Assembly: GCA_907163375.1 (NCBI GenBank)
Contig: CAJQUW010011515.1
Location: forward strand, 33,124 to 97,123
From: Prostheceraeus crozeri
Taxonomy: Eukaryota; Platyhelminthes; Polycladida; Euryleptidae
Direction of reading: 5' to 3'
DNA length: 64,000 nt
Position numbers and translations under genes: made by a program. Of the stretch, positions 1-10,628 are shown piece by piece (position 1 is the stretch's first letter; each line of letters starts with the position of its first letter). The notes beneath the pieces were generated by a model. That model saw nothing but the letters and a program-made list of their open reading frames with translations, was not told the DNA's origin and ran no database searches.

Positions 1-90
1 CAAATGACAAGAACCGAAAATTCCACATCAAAATGTGTGTGTGCGGTCGAATAAATCGCAGTGCGGACGCCAAGGGCGGGCACTGACCAC

Positions 91-1155
91 ATGATTATCC
101 TGAATAGGGTTGCGTGTGTAAAGTGTAGAGTGTTGAAGGGTGATGAGGATGAGGCGCGTTTTTACAGAGTGCATGCTGACTGTAGTGGAGGTTTGGTGAA
201 TGACTTGCGATTCACGCAGTTGATTGTTGAAGAGAGGGAGCGAATGTTGGCGATAGAGCGAGACGGCAAGGTGGAGAATGTTGTTTAGAATGTTGTTGAG
301 AATGATGAGTTGGCGAGAGCAGTTGCTTCGTTGGAGGCTGAGATTGGGCGAAAGAGAGTGCTTGAGAGTGATGATGATGACGTGGATTTAGATAGGGAGC
401 GTGTGAGGAAGCGTGTGAGGAAGTTGAGCTCTTCGTCGTCGGAGGTGTCAAACATTGTCATCACCGACCCCCCGCAGAGCTCATCTTCCCCAAAAGTGAA
501 GAGTGGTGGGAATCGTAAGCAGTCGGCGAGGTGGTTGAAGGATGAAGAGAAGCATGTATCGCAGCAGATGGCGCATGATTTGTTGGTGAATAAGTATCAG
601 AGTTTGAAGAAGGTGAAGGATGAAGTCGTGAAGGAGTTGGATGAGTTGAAAAAGAAGGAACTGAAGTCGAAGGAGGTAGCGGATGAGAATATTCGAATGA
701 GGCGTAGTGTGACTGATTTGAAGAATAAGACGCGAGAGTTGGAAGAGAAGAATGATGATTGTGAGAAGAGGGCGAGTGCTGCGGAGAGAAGAATGAGAGA
801 TGCAGAAGCGAAGTTTGAGGAGATGATGAAGGAGATGACTGTGTTGAGAGCGAGGAATGTTGAGTTGGAGAGGACTGTGGCTCGGCGGGGTGATGAGAGG
901 CAGGCGTTTGAGAAGTTGGAGCGCATGAAGGATGAGTGGAATCGTGTGAATGAGGATAGGTTGTTTGAGTTTCACATCCCTATTCGGGATAATCATTTGG
1001 GCGGTGAAGTACTCGTCAACCGTAGTCTGGACGAGTCAATAATTTGTTATAACGGCCATCCAACCAAAAAATGTCTCCATGCCACCCTGAGAATGCGCGG
1101 CCATCTCCACAAATTTTCTGTTAGGAAGCGTGCGACACTACCTAAGGATGGCTAA
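91..1155 (+). pseudogene. Coiled-coil protein broken by one in-frame TAG
   Basis: Two open stretches, 91-285 and 289-1155, lie in the same frame and are separated only by a TAG at 286-288. The first contains a CVKC zinc-ribbon-like pair. The second has an acidic patch, a Ser-rich stretch and then about 130 residues of Lys/Glu/Arg-rich heptad-like sequence, a clear coiled coil, and ends with a basic tail. The sense strand is strongly purine-rich, as expected for this composition. I do not recognise the family. It could be a host gene relic, an ORF1/gag-like protein of a retroelement, or a cargo gene of the neighbouring Polinton. Whether the TAG is a true nonsense mutation, a read-through site or an error cannot be told from the sequence. 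Confidence 0.5.
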
Positions 1156-1264
1156 CTTGGTAAGTGAAAAGTAAATAAGTTAGTATATCCTATTCTAATA
1201 CATATCATTTTCATTGCAGATCTTTGCCCGCCTTCACCACCCCATCAATTCACTCCCGAGAACG
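1148..1264 (+). other. Candidate short intron after a four-codon exon
   Basis: ATG GCT AAC TTG at 1148-1159 is followed by a GTAAGT donor at 1160, and a pyrimidine-rich acceptor ends at CAG 1219. The implied intron is 60 nt. The ATG is in a different frame from the upstream coiled-coil ORF and the spliced frame stays open for only about 20 more codons. Splice consensus is good, coding support is poor. Confidence 0.25.
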
Positions 1265-1271
1265 AACCATC

Positions 1272-1287
1272 GGCTCTCTTAAGGGCC
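1272..1287 (+). terminator. Histone-mRNA-like 3' stem-loop
   Basis: A 6-bp stem GGCTCT / AGGGCC (one T-G wobble) closes a 4-base loop CTTA and is followed by ACC. This matches the layout of the metazoan replication-dependent histone 3' hairpin. No histone ORF is seen upstream, and no convincing purine-rich downstream element follows, so it may be coincidence. Confidence 0.3.
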
Positions 1288-1289
1288 AC

Positions 1290-2040
1290 CTAGGGGCAAG
1301 ACATGATAGAACCTCCACGCGGTTTGCCCTGGGCAGTCTTCGGACTGGCGAATACTATTATTAAGTTGAATCTGCTATCAGTCAACTTGAACGTTGCAAA
1401 TGAAGTTCGGTGTAATACTTCCTTTCGACGGGCGTTCCTGTAAAGGAATGCGGTGAAACCCGTAGCTATGTATACCGCAAGGGACATTCGGCAATGGTCA
1501 ATCTTGTTAAACCTCTCTGCGTCATGTTTGCAAGTGATTGCCTCTGTCTCAACGTAGTATGCATTCGCGCCAGGGCGACATTTAGCCAACTGTCGAAGGT
1601 TGCCTAAAACTTTCCATTGCATACGTTATGAGAACCATGAGTTCTACCTGTCTCTATCAATGAGACGAATTGATGAATGGAATGAAATGGGAGGACACTC
1701 ACGCGCCACACGCAACATAACACACTTCTCTCTTCCGTAGTCTAACAAGCTCTTTACACATGGATCGCAGTCGATTGCTATCCCTGTGTCAGAAGTGTAA
1801 GCCATCTTAATTTTATTTAGCACTATTTCATCTACCATCATCGCCCATATGAAATGTTATAAGATTTACAAGTTAGACTAAGCGTGCTACTATTTCCAAA
1901 TGAAAAAGTATACATGGTTAAATCATCCACTGAAGCTCCATTCAAGTAAGTCAGTATGAAAGCAAAGATAATACGAAATAAAAATTTATTATGGCATGTA
2001 TTTCAAAAGGTCTTCATCGTCAATATCGTCCCAGAGTCTG
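1290..2040. other. No supported gene
   Basis: Two minus-strand open frames (1290-1622 and 1644-1841) lie here but I do not recognise either. A GTGAGT donor inside the upstream one and an acceptor at about 1637 do not join them in a usable frame. An AATAAA on the minus strand at 1985-1990 probably serves the gene that follows. Confidence 0.4.
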
Positions 2041-2043
2041 GCT

Positions 2044-2436
2044 TCACATAGATAACAAAAACAGTTCACTTGCTTTAAATCGTTCTTCTACTGCGAGCCT
2101 CACTTTGTCGATATACTCCCACTCCTCCATAGTTCGTGGCTGGGAGTTAGGGGTGTACCACTCCCATAATTGGTGGAGGAATTTGGTGCTGGTGATCTCC
2201 ATCACATCATCAGTATCGTACTGGAGATGCATCCACCTCATGCCTGTTAAGTCGGGACACTCCTTCTCACATACACTCTCTTCGTCGTCCGCTGGTAATG
2301 ACAACTTTCTGATATTGTCCACTCGGTACACCTTCTCTACCTTCCCCTTCGTTGGAACGTTTGGTGCAACGAGCGCCTTTGGTGTTGAGCATGGAGAAGA
2401 GAATTTTGTGTTTGGCGTTGTCGGAGGGCTTGTCAT
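2044..2436 (-). CDS. Small Polinton-associated protein of unknown function
   Basis: An open frame of 130 codons reads leftward, away from the polymerase promoter. The protein starts with a Pro/Thr/Ser-rich segment and continues with an acidic, Trp-rich region (motifs RWMHLQYDTDD and LWEWYTP). The sense strand has a minus-strand AATAAA about 55 bp past the stop. It is divergent from the polymerase gene, and the roughly 260 bp between the two starts hold CCAAT and TATA motifs, so a shared bidirectional promoter is plausible. The family is not recognised. It is the leftmost gene that I would still assign to the element, on position and compactness only. Confidence 0.5.
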   Translation of the reverse strand: MTSPPTTPNTKFSSPCSTPKALVAPNVPTKGKVEKVYRVDNIRKLSLPADDEESVCEKECPDLTGMRWMHLQYDTDDVMEITSTKFLHQLWEWYTPNSQPRTMEEWEYIDKVRLAVEERFKASELFLLSM

Positions 2437-2490
2437 GTTGACTGTGAATAACTTTGAAATGTTTTCTAATTCTTAAGTATCAACAAGCAA

Positions 2491-2537
2491 CCAATCAGAA
2501 TGAACAGCCAATGAATGATGAATATGAAAGTATATAT
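2491..2537 (+). promoter_or_regulatory. Left-end Polinton promoter: two CCAAT boxes and TATA
   Basis: CCAAT occurs at 2491-2495 and again at 2508-2512, exactly 17 bp apart, and TATATAT follows at 2531-2537. The polymerase ATG lies 170 bp downstream of the TATA. The same arrangement, with the same 17-bp CCAAT spacing, is found in mirror image at 18850-18897 in front of the right-terminal gene. Confidence 0.6.
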
Positions 2538-2700
2538 GTAAAGTGACATTCGTGTCATTTCACTCTGTCTTTGAGACATATAAGTGAAGTGTTCTCTGGC
2601 GAATTCTATATTTGAGGCGTACAAGTGAACTGCTCTCTCGTGAATTCTAAATTTGAATGAAGTCCCTATCTTGTTGAAGTATAAACATAATTTCGTTGAA

Positions 2701-2890
2701 ATGGTAAGTTGAAAATTTCTTCACTCATCTCCCTCAAACGTGTGGCTAATAGCATCTTGCTCAATTTCAGGCATCAACTTTATCACCAACGCCCTCCCTC
2801 CTCGAGGAAAGTTTAGAGTTGTTGAGTCAAAGTAGGTTGTAACAATACACTGAGACCTGAACAGAGATGATAGAATGATTTCTCTTTCAG
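2701..2890 (+). other. Start-codon-only exon and two small introns of the polymerase gene
   Basis: ATG at 2701-2703 is immediately followed by a GTAAGT donor; the intron runs 2704-2770 (67 nt) and ends in a pyrimidine tract plus CAG. Exon 2 (2771-2831) then encodes ASTLSPTPSLL and continues to a GTAGGT donor. The second intron, 2832-2890 (59 nt), ends in TTTCAG and enters the zinc-finger ORF in phase. An exon consisting only of the initiator codon is unusual, and it recurs at the right end of the element. Confidence 0.6.
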
Positions 2891-5800
2891 GTGATGTGAG
2901 TTCCAGCTCAGGACTCTCGCGACAAGGCAACGAGTGGGAATGTACCGACTGCGGACATATGTTTACAAGGAAGCACAGTCTCCTTCGACACATCAAACAA
3001 CGTGTGTGTCAACGCAAAGCGGCGTCAATCTCCGGAGGTGAAGTTGATTCTGACGATGACATCTCCTTTTCTTGCGATTTGTGCCCTCTTTCTTTTGATA
3101 GTCACTTTCAGCGATCTTCGCACAGACTTCAACACACGCATGCAAATGATCACTACACCAACGGTACCTCTACCATCTCCCTCATTAATGTTTCACATAA
3201 TAATTTAGTACGCGACTACTGCATGGAGTCCAATACTCAAATAGTAGATTTTCCTGAGTGGCTCCTTCAAAATTCTAACATTATCGAAGCGCTCTTCAAC
3301 AATTTAGACAATTTTAGAATGAAGGCGCTCATCTACCTTAAACTAAAATATATTAAGATAGATTTTCAAACGGGTCAAGTGACGGAGAGAATACAGTTTC
3401 ATGTTCCTTCCTCTTCCGCAACCGAAGTTGTAGACTGCGAGTCTTGGCTAAATTTTCACATTCAATGTTTAAAATCAAATGTAGATAAATTCAATCAACG
3501 CGACAGCGCTCTCATTTTTGATGGTGTGGACTCAGCCATATTCAAAATTTCCCTATTAGAAAGTCATGCAGCTCGAGGCACATTTAAACTACCAAAAACG
3601 TTGTATAATAAGAAAGCTGTCATCAATGTCGATTGTAAATCACAGTGTTTCAAATATGCAGTCCTATCCATCCTTCACTATAATGATATCAACGCGAAGT
3701 GAAATCATACCTATAGCTATAGACAGTGGGAGGATGAACTAGACTTTGAAGGTTGTGATAGTAACAACATGAAAATCAAAGATGTAGAAACGTTCGAAAA
3801 ACATAATTAGATTAAAATTGTCTTTCACGTGTGGGAGAAGGGGTTGAAGGGTGCCCGCCATAATTCACGTTCAACTTGTTATGAACGTGTAGTCAACCTC
3901 TTATTAGTAAAACAAGATGATAGCGAGGAATGGCACTACTGTGGTATTCCCAAAATCTCTCGCTTGTACACTCACTTGGGGCACTCTAAAAGAGGTGAAC
4001 ATTTTGTATGCGACCGCTGCATCCGCTCCTTTTGGAGTAAAGATAAATTTGAGACTCACTATGAATGGTGCAAGCGAGGTAAATTACAAATGGAACGCAT
4101 GCCCAAAGATAAAATATTTTCACATAGGGATAATGGTGACGAATTAAGTCCCCTGCGTGTCATTTACGCAGACATAGAATGCTACATTGATGATATCATC
4201 CACAAACCAGCAGCCATATCCAGCTATGAAGTATGGCATGACCACTTTAGGAATAAACAAAACAAAATGCATACTTGGCAAGGTGAAGATTGCATTTCAA
4301 AATTTCTAGAATTTCTCGATAAAGCTGCTAAATTTCAACAATCATATGATTCCCAATTTCAGCGTAAGTCACTACATCTGTCAGATGAAGACAAACAAAA
4401 ATTTGAAAGTTACACATCGTGCCCTAAATGTCATAAAACGTTTGATGACGATAAAATTAAGAAAGTGCGTGATCATGATCACATCACTGGTAAATTTAGA
4501 AACGCACTCTGCTCCAAATGTAACTTTTCACTTAGGTTGAGACGTCGTGCACTACCCGTCATTTTTCATAACCTTAAGGGCTATGACAGTCATATGCTCA
4601 TAAAAGGAGGGTTGAGCCAGATGAAATCGTGGCAGTTTAATGTAATAGCGAAAACGAGAGAAACATTCATGGCAATGACAGCAAAAGTACCAGTAGATAA
4701 AACTAAAAAAAATAAGACAGTCTTCTTCGAAATAAAATTTTTACATTCATTCCAATTCATGTCAGCGTCACTAGCTTCTCTCGTTCGTAATCTCAAGTTT
4801 CTTCCCCATAGTCAAACTTTGAAGAAACACTATCCAAACTTAACGGATGAAATAATCACTCGCGAAGGAGTCTTTCCCTATGCGTATTATAGCTCAATGT
4901 CTAAACTAAATGAAACTACCCTTCCTTCCATTGACAAATTCCAAAACGATTTGACGGGTCAAGATTGTCCAGTAGAGGACTATGAACATGCTCAAGAGGC
5001 ATGGTTAAAATTTGATTGTAAAACGTTTGGCGATTATATGATCGCTTACTTAGAATTAGATGTCATTTTGCTGGCTGATGTCTTTCAGGAATTTCGACGA
5101 GTGGCATTAGAAGAAGACAAATTAGATCCTGTCCACTTTGTCAGTCTACCAGCCATGTCCTTTAAATCAGCCTTTAAAATGACTGGTGAGACCATCCATC
5201 TCTTACAAGACCCCGAGATGTATAACATATTTGAGCGCGGAATACGCGGTTGTCTCACATTTGTGAATAAACATCACATAAAATCTAAAACAATAGGTAA
5301 TGATCATATCCGTCTAAAGTACTATGACCAAAATAATTTATATGGCAGTTCACTGTCTAAACCACTACCTCATTCCGAGTTTAGTTGGTTAAATCAAGAT
5401 GAGCTTACGTATTACTCCAACCCTTCAAACATTCTGAAGATTCCAGATGAAGGTGATTGGGGATATTATTTTGAAGTGGATTTGATTTATCCAAATAGTA
5501 TTAAAAATAAAACTGCTGATCTCCCACTCGCACCTGAATCTGGTGAAGTGACTGAAGATATGTTTTCACCATTCATGTCACAATTTCATAATAACTTAAC
5601 AGAGTGTGGACAGCCAAGGTACAAACCATGCCGCAAACTTTTGCTCACCCAATATGATAAGAAAAATTATCTCGTGCACTTCTGCATACTAAAATTCTAT
5701 TTAGAAATGGGCATGCTTCTAAAGTCAGTTCACCGCATTATCAAATTTAGACAGAAAGCCTTCCTCAAACCCTACATAGATAGTAACAGTCAAAACGTGC

Positions 5801-6673
5801 ACTCGCCCAAAATAATTTTGAAAAGGATTTTTATAGATATAAGAATAACAGTCTTTTCGGAAAGACCATGGAGGATGTTAGAAAACGTATGAACTACAAA
5901 CTAGTCGTTGATGAACAAAAATATCACAAATTGACCTCATCACCTCTTTTCATTGATAGAGACATCATCGATGAGGATCTTGTAGGTGTTAAAATGATAA
6001 AATCTGAAGTTGAGTTGTGCAAACCCATCTCTATTGGGGAAGCCGTTTTAGATTATTCCAAGCTTGAAATGTATCAACTCTTCTACAAAATATTAAAACC
6101 ATGCCCTCTCGTAAAAGAGGTTCGCTTGCTGGGTGGTGATACAGATAGTTTCTTTTTAGGTATTACCACTCAAAAAGATTTAAATTTTAATGAAGTAGGT
6201 AAGTCATTAGAAAAATATTTCGACACATCTAACTACAATCCCACTCATCCACTCTATTCCATTCAGAATAAAGCCAAACTTGTTGTTTTAAGGATGAAAC
6301 AGCAGGAAAGGAAATAAATGAAATGATTCTCCTCCGTCCTAAAATGTATTCCATGAAATTAAAAGAATGTGCAGATAGTATTAAGCGTGCTAAAGGTATA
6401 TCAAAATCCATTGTTCACAAAATGAAACATCGGTCCTATAAGAAGGCCTATAAAAATAAAACTATAACGTTTGTCAATATGACAATCTTAAAATCTCAAG
6501 TTCATACTGTGAAAACGCACACGTTCAAGAAACGAGCACTTTCAGCATGGGAAGATAAGAGGTGTTGGATAGGACATAACACATCTCTTCCACATGGACA
6601 TCCTGACACAAACATACCTCCACCCAAAAGAATAAAACTCACGCTACTACATTCAGGAGATGTATTGACATAA
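2701..6673 (+). pseudogene. Protein-primed family B DNA polymerase (Polinton pPolB), disrupted
   Basis: This would replicate the linear element from its ends by protein priming. The N-terminus has two C2H2-type zinc fingers (3000-3150) and an unassigned domain that ends in the typical KKAVINVDC segment. The polymerase shows the exonuclease motif D-x-E at 4171-4179, a treble-clef insert with C-x2-C and DHDHITG (4420-4540), the ExoIII-like segment YLELDVILLADVF (about 5047-5085), motif A DQNNLYG (5326-), motif B around KFRQKAFLKPYID (about 5740-5780), the NNSLFGKTME block and motif C DTDS (6138-6149). It is broken by TGA at 3700-3702, TAG at 3808-3810 and frameshifts near 5805-5815 and 6280-6290. 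All catalytic motifs survive, so decay is recent or the breaks are assembly errors. Confidence 0.85.
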
Positions 6674-6803
6674 TCAACTTTAACTCAGTATTTTGATGTT
6701 GCTTTTTGTAGATGTACATGGTTGTTTTATGTATCGCATGAGATCGTTTCTTCCTTGTGAATATATGCCTACAGTCAGCCCATTCCCCCTATATCTGTGA
6801 AAA

Positions 6804-7019
6804 GACTTTTTCATATACATATTTTTATTTCAATAAACATATCACAATGACTTCACTTTGTTTTCCGAAACACTAAAGTTACGAGGGATTTAGTATCATT
6901 CACATATACATGACTTTTTCATATACATATTTTTATTTCAATAAACATATCACAATGACTTCACTTTGTTTTCCGAAACACTAAAGTTACGAGGGATTTA
7001 GTATCTTTCACATGGATGC
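6804..7019. repeat. 108-bp tandem duplication carrying bidirectional poly(A) signals
   Basis: Copy 1 begins at 6804 and copy 2 at 6912, nearly identical over 108 bp. Each holds TTTATT and AATAAA a few bases apart, giving cleavage signals on both strands between the convergent polymerase gene and penton-like gene. The last bases of the penton-like ORF (6961-7019) lie inside copy 2, so copy 1 is a duplicated gene end. Confidence 0.85.
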
Positions 7020-8511
7020 ACTCTTGTAAACCATTGGTAATTTTGATAGTAATAGAGGGTATAGTTTGTTTGACGACGGGATGATAGAAAATAGATTCAA
7101 ACATCTTCTCGACTATTCCATATGAAGCGTCTTTATCATGAATGAAATCACGTAAAATGTATTCTTTTTTCTCACCAACAGAAATAGGTAGAATCAAATC
7201 ACTTTGAATGTAAAGGTGCTGTTCATGTTTATCAAGTGTCATTGGTGCTTCTATACCAATCGTATGCGCAGCAGTAAACACAGTTTGTAGGATTGAAAAA
7301 CCAAAGAGTTTTTTCAAATTTTTACTCAACTGACATTGAATGTCATCACCCAGTTTCAGAACAACGCGTTGATTTTCAATTGAAAACGAAATGTGGTGTG
7401 TCTTTACATCATATTTACTTTTCATCACATGCTTCAACTTCTGTTGTATATAAGGATTTACTACATGAATGAAGCTTTCAACTGTATGATATAGACGCGG
7501 CATTATATTGATAGCAACTTTAGATTCTTCATAAGACTGGTAAATTTTCTTGATGCGATCACCATAGATGTCCACCCACCATTCATCATTAACTGAATCA
7601 GCTTTAGTATGATATTCATGAGAACCATACACCACACCGCTTCCAATAATAGGTGTATAATGTCTTACAAAATGACGCAAGGTTGGAGAGAAATAAACTG
7701 TAAGTTTGTCATTATATTTCTGAATAACCAACTTATTTTTGTCCGCCATAATTTTCTCTCCATACTTCTTACCCACAGTCTCATTCCATCGTTTTACTAA
7801 CTCAATAAGTGATAAAGGTTGAACACCACGCTTTTTCAAAATGATGCGTTCTTCACATTCTACAACATCTTCATCAAATATTTTAAATCTATAATGAAAT
7901 TTGTTGATTCGATTTGAATAAACTTTTTTAACATTTGCAGTAGCAATTGACGTTAGATGTAGTCCATGACCAAAACCGAGATGTGGATAGAATTCATTAT
8001 CCAACCTCAGTGTAAGACCTTTAGTAAAAGAATGAAAGCGAAGGAACTGTCTCCCACTCCAATGATAGATAGTGAACTCATAAGCTTTCTGATTTTTATT
8101 CTTCATGATGGAAGTATTACCACTATTGAACGCCTTAATAATTTTCTCATTCCCAAATGGTACATAACAATCTGATTTTATCTGAATCCATTCATAGTTC
8201 CACTTTCCATCTGATGTTAAATTGTATGGGAACTGGAATGCATTATTCATCGTTATTCCATCATGGGTGTGAGGAGTCAATATCATTTCTTCCAAATCAT
8301 TCACATTCTGAATATTGCTATCATAGCAAATACTAGAAACGCCAACCTCCCATTCACCTTCTAAATGTAGTGGGCGATTTAATTCTACTCGATAGTCTGA
8401 TGGTTTCTTTTTGGGAAATTTATTCATAGAAGCATTACTGGGTAAGTAGATTAGAAACGAGTCCTTATTTTCACTTTCCATATTATTCACATTGGAAAAA
8501 TATATTAGCAT
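6961..8511 (-). CDS. Penton-like minor capsid protein, Polinton type (intact)
   Basis: A 516-codon open frame. The N-terminus has the pattern LPSNASMNKFP followed by GEWEVGVSSICY, which I associate with a protein family common beside Polinton/adintovirus capsid genes in invertebrate genomes and usually assigned to the vertex or minor capsid. The first ATG is at 8511, but a second at codon 11 (8481) better matches the start of its paralog. The protein has no transmembrane segment and is rich in beta-type alternation. It is convergent with the polymerase and 9 bp upstream of the end of its broken paralog (8521-9912), so the two are tandem duplicates transcribed leftward. The penton role is by family resemblance, not shown. 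Confidence 0.65.
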   Translation of the reverse strand: MLIYFSNVNNMESENKDSFLIYLPSNASMNKFPKKKPSDYRVELNRPLHLEGEWEVGVSSICYDSNIQNVNDLEEMILTPHTHDGITMNNAFQFPYNLTSDGKWNYEWIQIKSDCYVPFGNEKIIKAFNSGNTSIMKNKNQKAYEFTIYHWSGRQFLRFHSFTKGLTLRLDNEFYPHLGFGHGLHLTSIATANVKKVYSNRINKFHYRFKIFDEDVVECEERIILKKRGVQPLSLIELVKRWNETVGKKYGEKIMADKNKLVIQKYNDKLTVYFSPTLRHFVRHYTPIIGSGVVYGSHEYHTKADSVNDEWWVDIYGDRIKKIYQSYEESKVAINIMPRLYHTVESFIHVVNPYIQQKLKHVMKSKYDVKTHHISFSIENQRVVLKLGDDIQCQLSKNLKKLFGFSILQTVFTAAHTIGIEAPMTLDKHEQHLYIQSDLILPISVGEKKEYILRDFIHDKDASYGIVEKMFESIFYHPVVKQTIPSITIKITNGLQECIHVKDTKSLVTLVFRKTK

Positions 8512-8520
8512 ACTTTTGCA

Positions 8521-9912
8521 TTAACTCTTCATTCGGAAATGGAGTGTGATACTTGTCACAGCATCTTTATGAAAAGGAATCAACGCACCAGCATCGTCAT
8601 AAATGGCAATATCAATTTGTGGGATGTAGTTTGATTTCAGCTTTGTATAATGCACTTTCTTGAAAGTATGCTCAGATAAAATACTACAGCTTTTTGGCTG
8701 GTATGGTATCATTGCTAGCAATGGAGCTTCAACATCTCCCACACGTACATCTTCACCAATATTGGAATATATCTGAAAATAGTTAATACGACGCGATAGC
8801 GACATGTCTGCGCTAGCTTTGGTTACAGTACGACTTTTAAAGATATTTTGATCAAAACCCAAAATGTCCATTAGAGTTTTATTCATAATTAGTTCAATAC
8901 CTTTTCCACTTATAGTGAGAGACAAAGTACCTTCTTTTTCAGAAAATGAAATATGTTGCTCATTAATCACTTCATTTAAATAATCTACAACCAATTTAAC
9001 TGAAGTAATAATGCGAGGCATCAACACTCTTGTTTCATGTAAGATACCACCTAAAGGCTCTACACACTATCTGTATAAAGTCCATTCTGTATCAAATTGT
9101 TTTGACCTTTCACATGCTAAATGTTGCATATCAAATTTTCCATGAACAGCTGCAGAATGATGTCGTAAGAACTGATGAAAATCTTTTGAACAAACTAATA
9201 CTAGATTATCATCATTTAATTTACTTATTGCAATATGATTAGATGATTTGATATAAGTCAATGTTGCCACTTGTTTACCATCGACTCGAAGGAGATAATT
9301 AAATTTCTTCAATAATGTTTCAGGAGTCATGTTTGTCTTTCTTGGCTTAATCACAATCTTCTTCACCAACGTCTTCTCATTTCTTGGAATAAGATCTACA
9401 TAATAAGCTTCCTCTCGATATATTAACTGTTTATAACCACTTATGTGGTAATTAACGTTAAAATTATCATAGCTTGTTAAGGCGCTAGCGAGGTAACCTA
9501 AATCATTTCTTAAACTTGGACTTAAACCAACAATCCAATCTTTCTCAACTACATGATGTACATAATTATGATCATCATTGTGCGGAGTAAATTGGACAAT
9601 ATGTTTACACGCTTTATTCAGGAAATCATATATAAACTTTTTACATGATAAGAGATCTTTCTTTGGCCACTGTGGAATGTATACTCGGCATCCCTTTTCA
9701 CATTGGTAAGCAGCTGTACGTCTCATATTAATAGTCATCACCTCATGATCAAAAGTATAGACACAGTTGCTATAAACAAGTTGAGTGACACCCACTTCCC
9801 AATTTCCATTTAGCTGTTGTGTATGATCAATGGGAGTAGAAAAGAGTGCGGCTCGGTTACTAGCAAATCTATTTGCGACCGCATTGCTAAGCAAAATATG
9901 ATAAAACGACAT
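8521..9912 (-). pseudogene. Second penton-like protein, interrupted by one TAG
   Basis: Two open stretches, 9912-9070 and 9066-8521, share one frame and are separated only by a TAG at 9067-9069. The N-terminal part has NGNWEVGVTQLVYS, the same landmark as its neighbour. The C-terminal part has the family-typical blocks IYSNIGEDV, DVEAPLLAMIPY and a closing SITLHFR. It is shorter than the intact copy (about 463 against 516 codons) and clearly diverged from it, so this is an old duplication with a young break. The start at 9912 lies only 35 bp from the ATG of the rightward PC4-like gene. Confidence 0.65.
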
Positions 9913-9947
9913 TTTTATATTGCTGATCTGCGACTTTGCATAACATC

Positions 9948-10290
9948 ATGAAGACTTGGATTTTGGACTCTCTACAATATATCAGAGTTGATCGTGATGG
10001 AAACGTACATTTCAAAAATTCTCATGGTCATACATCAAGAGGTATTACATTAACATGGCGACAATTTGTCAACCTCAATGATATCATGAGGGATTTGGAA
10101 TATTTTGAAACATTAAGATTCATCTCCTTGGGTGATCAAGTTTGGCTTCAACATTACAGAAATGAAATTCAAATCTACCATTCTCATTTCGCAAATACAA
10201 TTGGGAGAAGTATAGAAGATACATACATCGCTCCATCATGACATTTATTCATCGTGAGTTCATCGCCCTACTATGCAAATCTTAATCAGA
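9948..10290 (+). pseudogene. PC4/Sub1-like DNA-binding domain, copy A (frameshifted)
   Basis: The ATG at 9948 opens a frame that runs to 10241. Residues GITLTWRQFVNLNDIMRDL resemble the GISL-x4-W/F-x2-L block of PC4/Sub1 coactivators, which bind single-stranded DNA and melted promoters. A basic segment with QIYHSHF follows. Near 10195 the reading frame changes relative to copy B: the tail that matches copy B is in another frame and ends at about 10290. The gene is divergent from the penton-like copy and directly upstream of a second copy of itself. PC4 identity is tentative and rests on this block and on the neighbouring TBP-like gene. Confidence 0.45.
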
Positions 10291-10307
10291 CATGACTACC
10301 ACGCACC

Positions 10308-10628
10308 ATGAGTTGGAAATTAGATTCCCTACAACGTATTGAAACGGATCATGATCGAAACGTCTATTTCAAAGATTCAACTGGAAATGTGAGAAGAGAG
10401 TTTGCTTTATCTTACCGTCATTTTCAATCTCTACATCAAATCATGAAGGATTTGAAATACTTCTATATGAAAAGACATTCACGTATGGAAATCGCATCTG
10501 GTTGCGCGTCAACAATCGGCGAATTCAACTCTATCATTCCCAACTTCATACTAACTTCACATTTCATCAAGGTAGTTGGGAAAAGTATAAAAGGAAGGTA
10601 CATCGCTCAATTTACTCATTCTTTCATC
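10308..10628 (+). pseudogene. PC4/Sub1-like DNA-binding domain, copy B (frameshifted)
   Basis: The protein opens with WKLDSLQRIETDHDRNV, closely matching the WILDSLQYIRVDRDGNV start of copy A, and continues through the same FALSYRHFQSL helix. The frame changes near 10470, after which a second frame gives GNRIWLRVNNRRIQLYHS, parallel to the middle of copy A. The second frame stays open to 10957, so this protein may originally have ended beyond 10628, overlapping the TBP-like gene; the Glu/Asp-rich end of that frame could be a genuine tail or chance. Copies A and B are tandem paralogs. Confidence 0.45.

Noticed and set aside
481-996. 171-codon and 109-codon minus-strand frames opposite the coiled-coil ORF
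   Set aside because: Open because the opposite strand is purine-rich; Leu/Ser/His-rich translation without features.
1290-1841. Two minus-strand frames with a possible intron between them
   Set aside because: The donor and acceptor do not join the frames; no recognised domain.
4346-4796. Small frames inside the polymerase
   Set aside because: Shadows of the polymerase coding strand in other frames.
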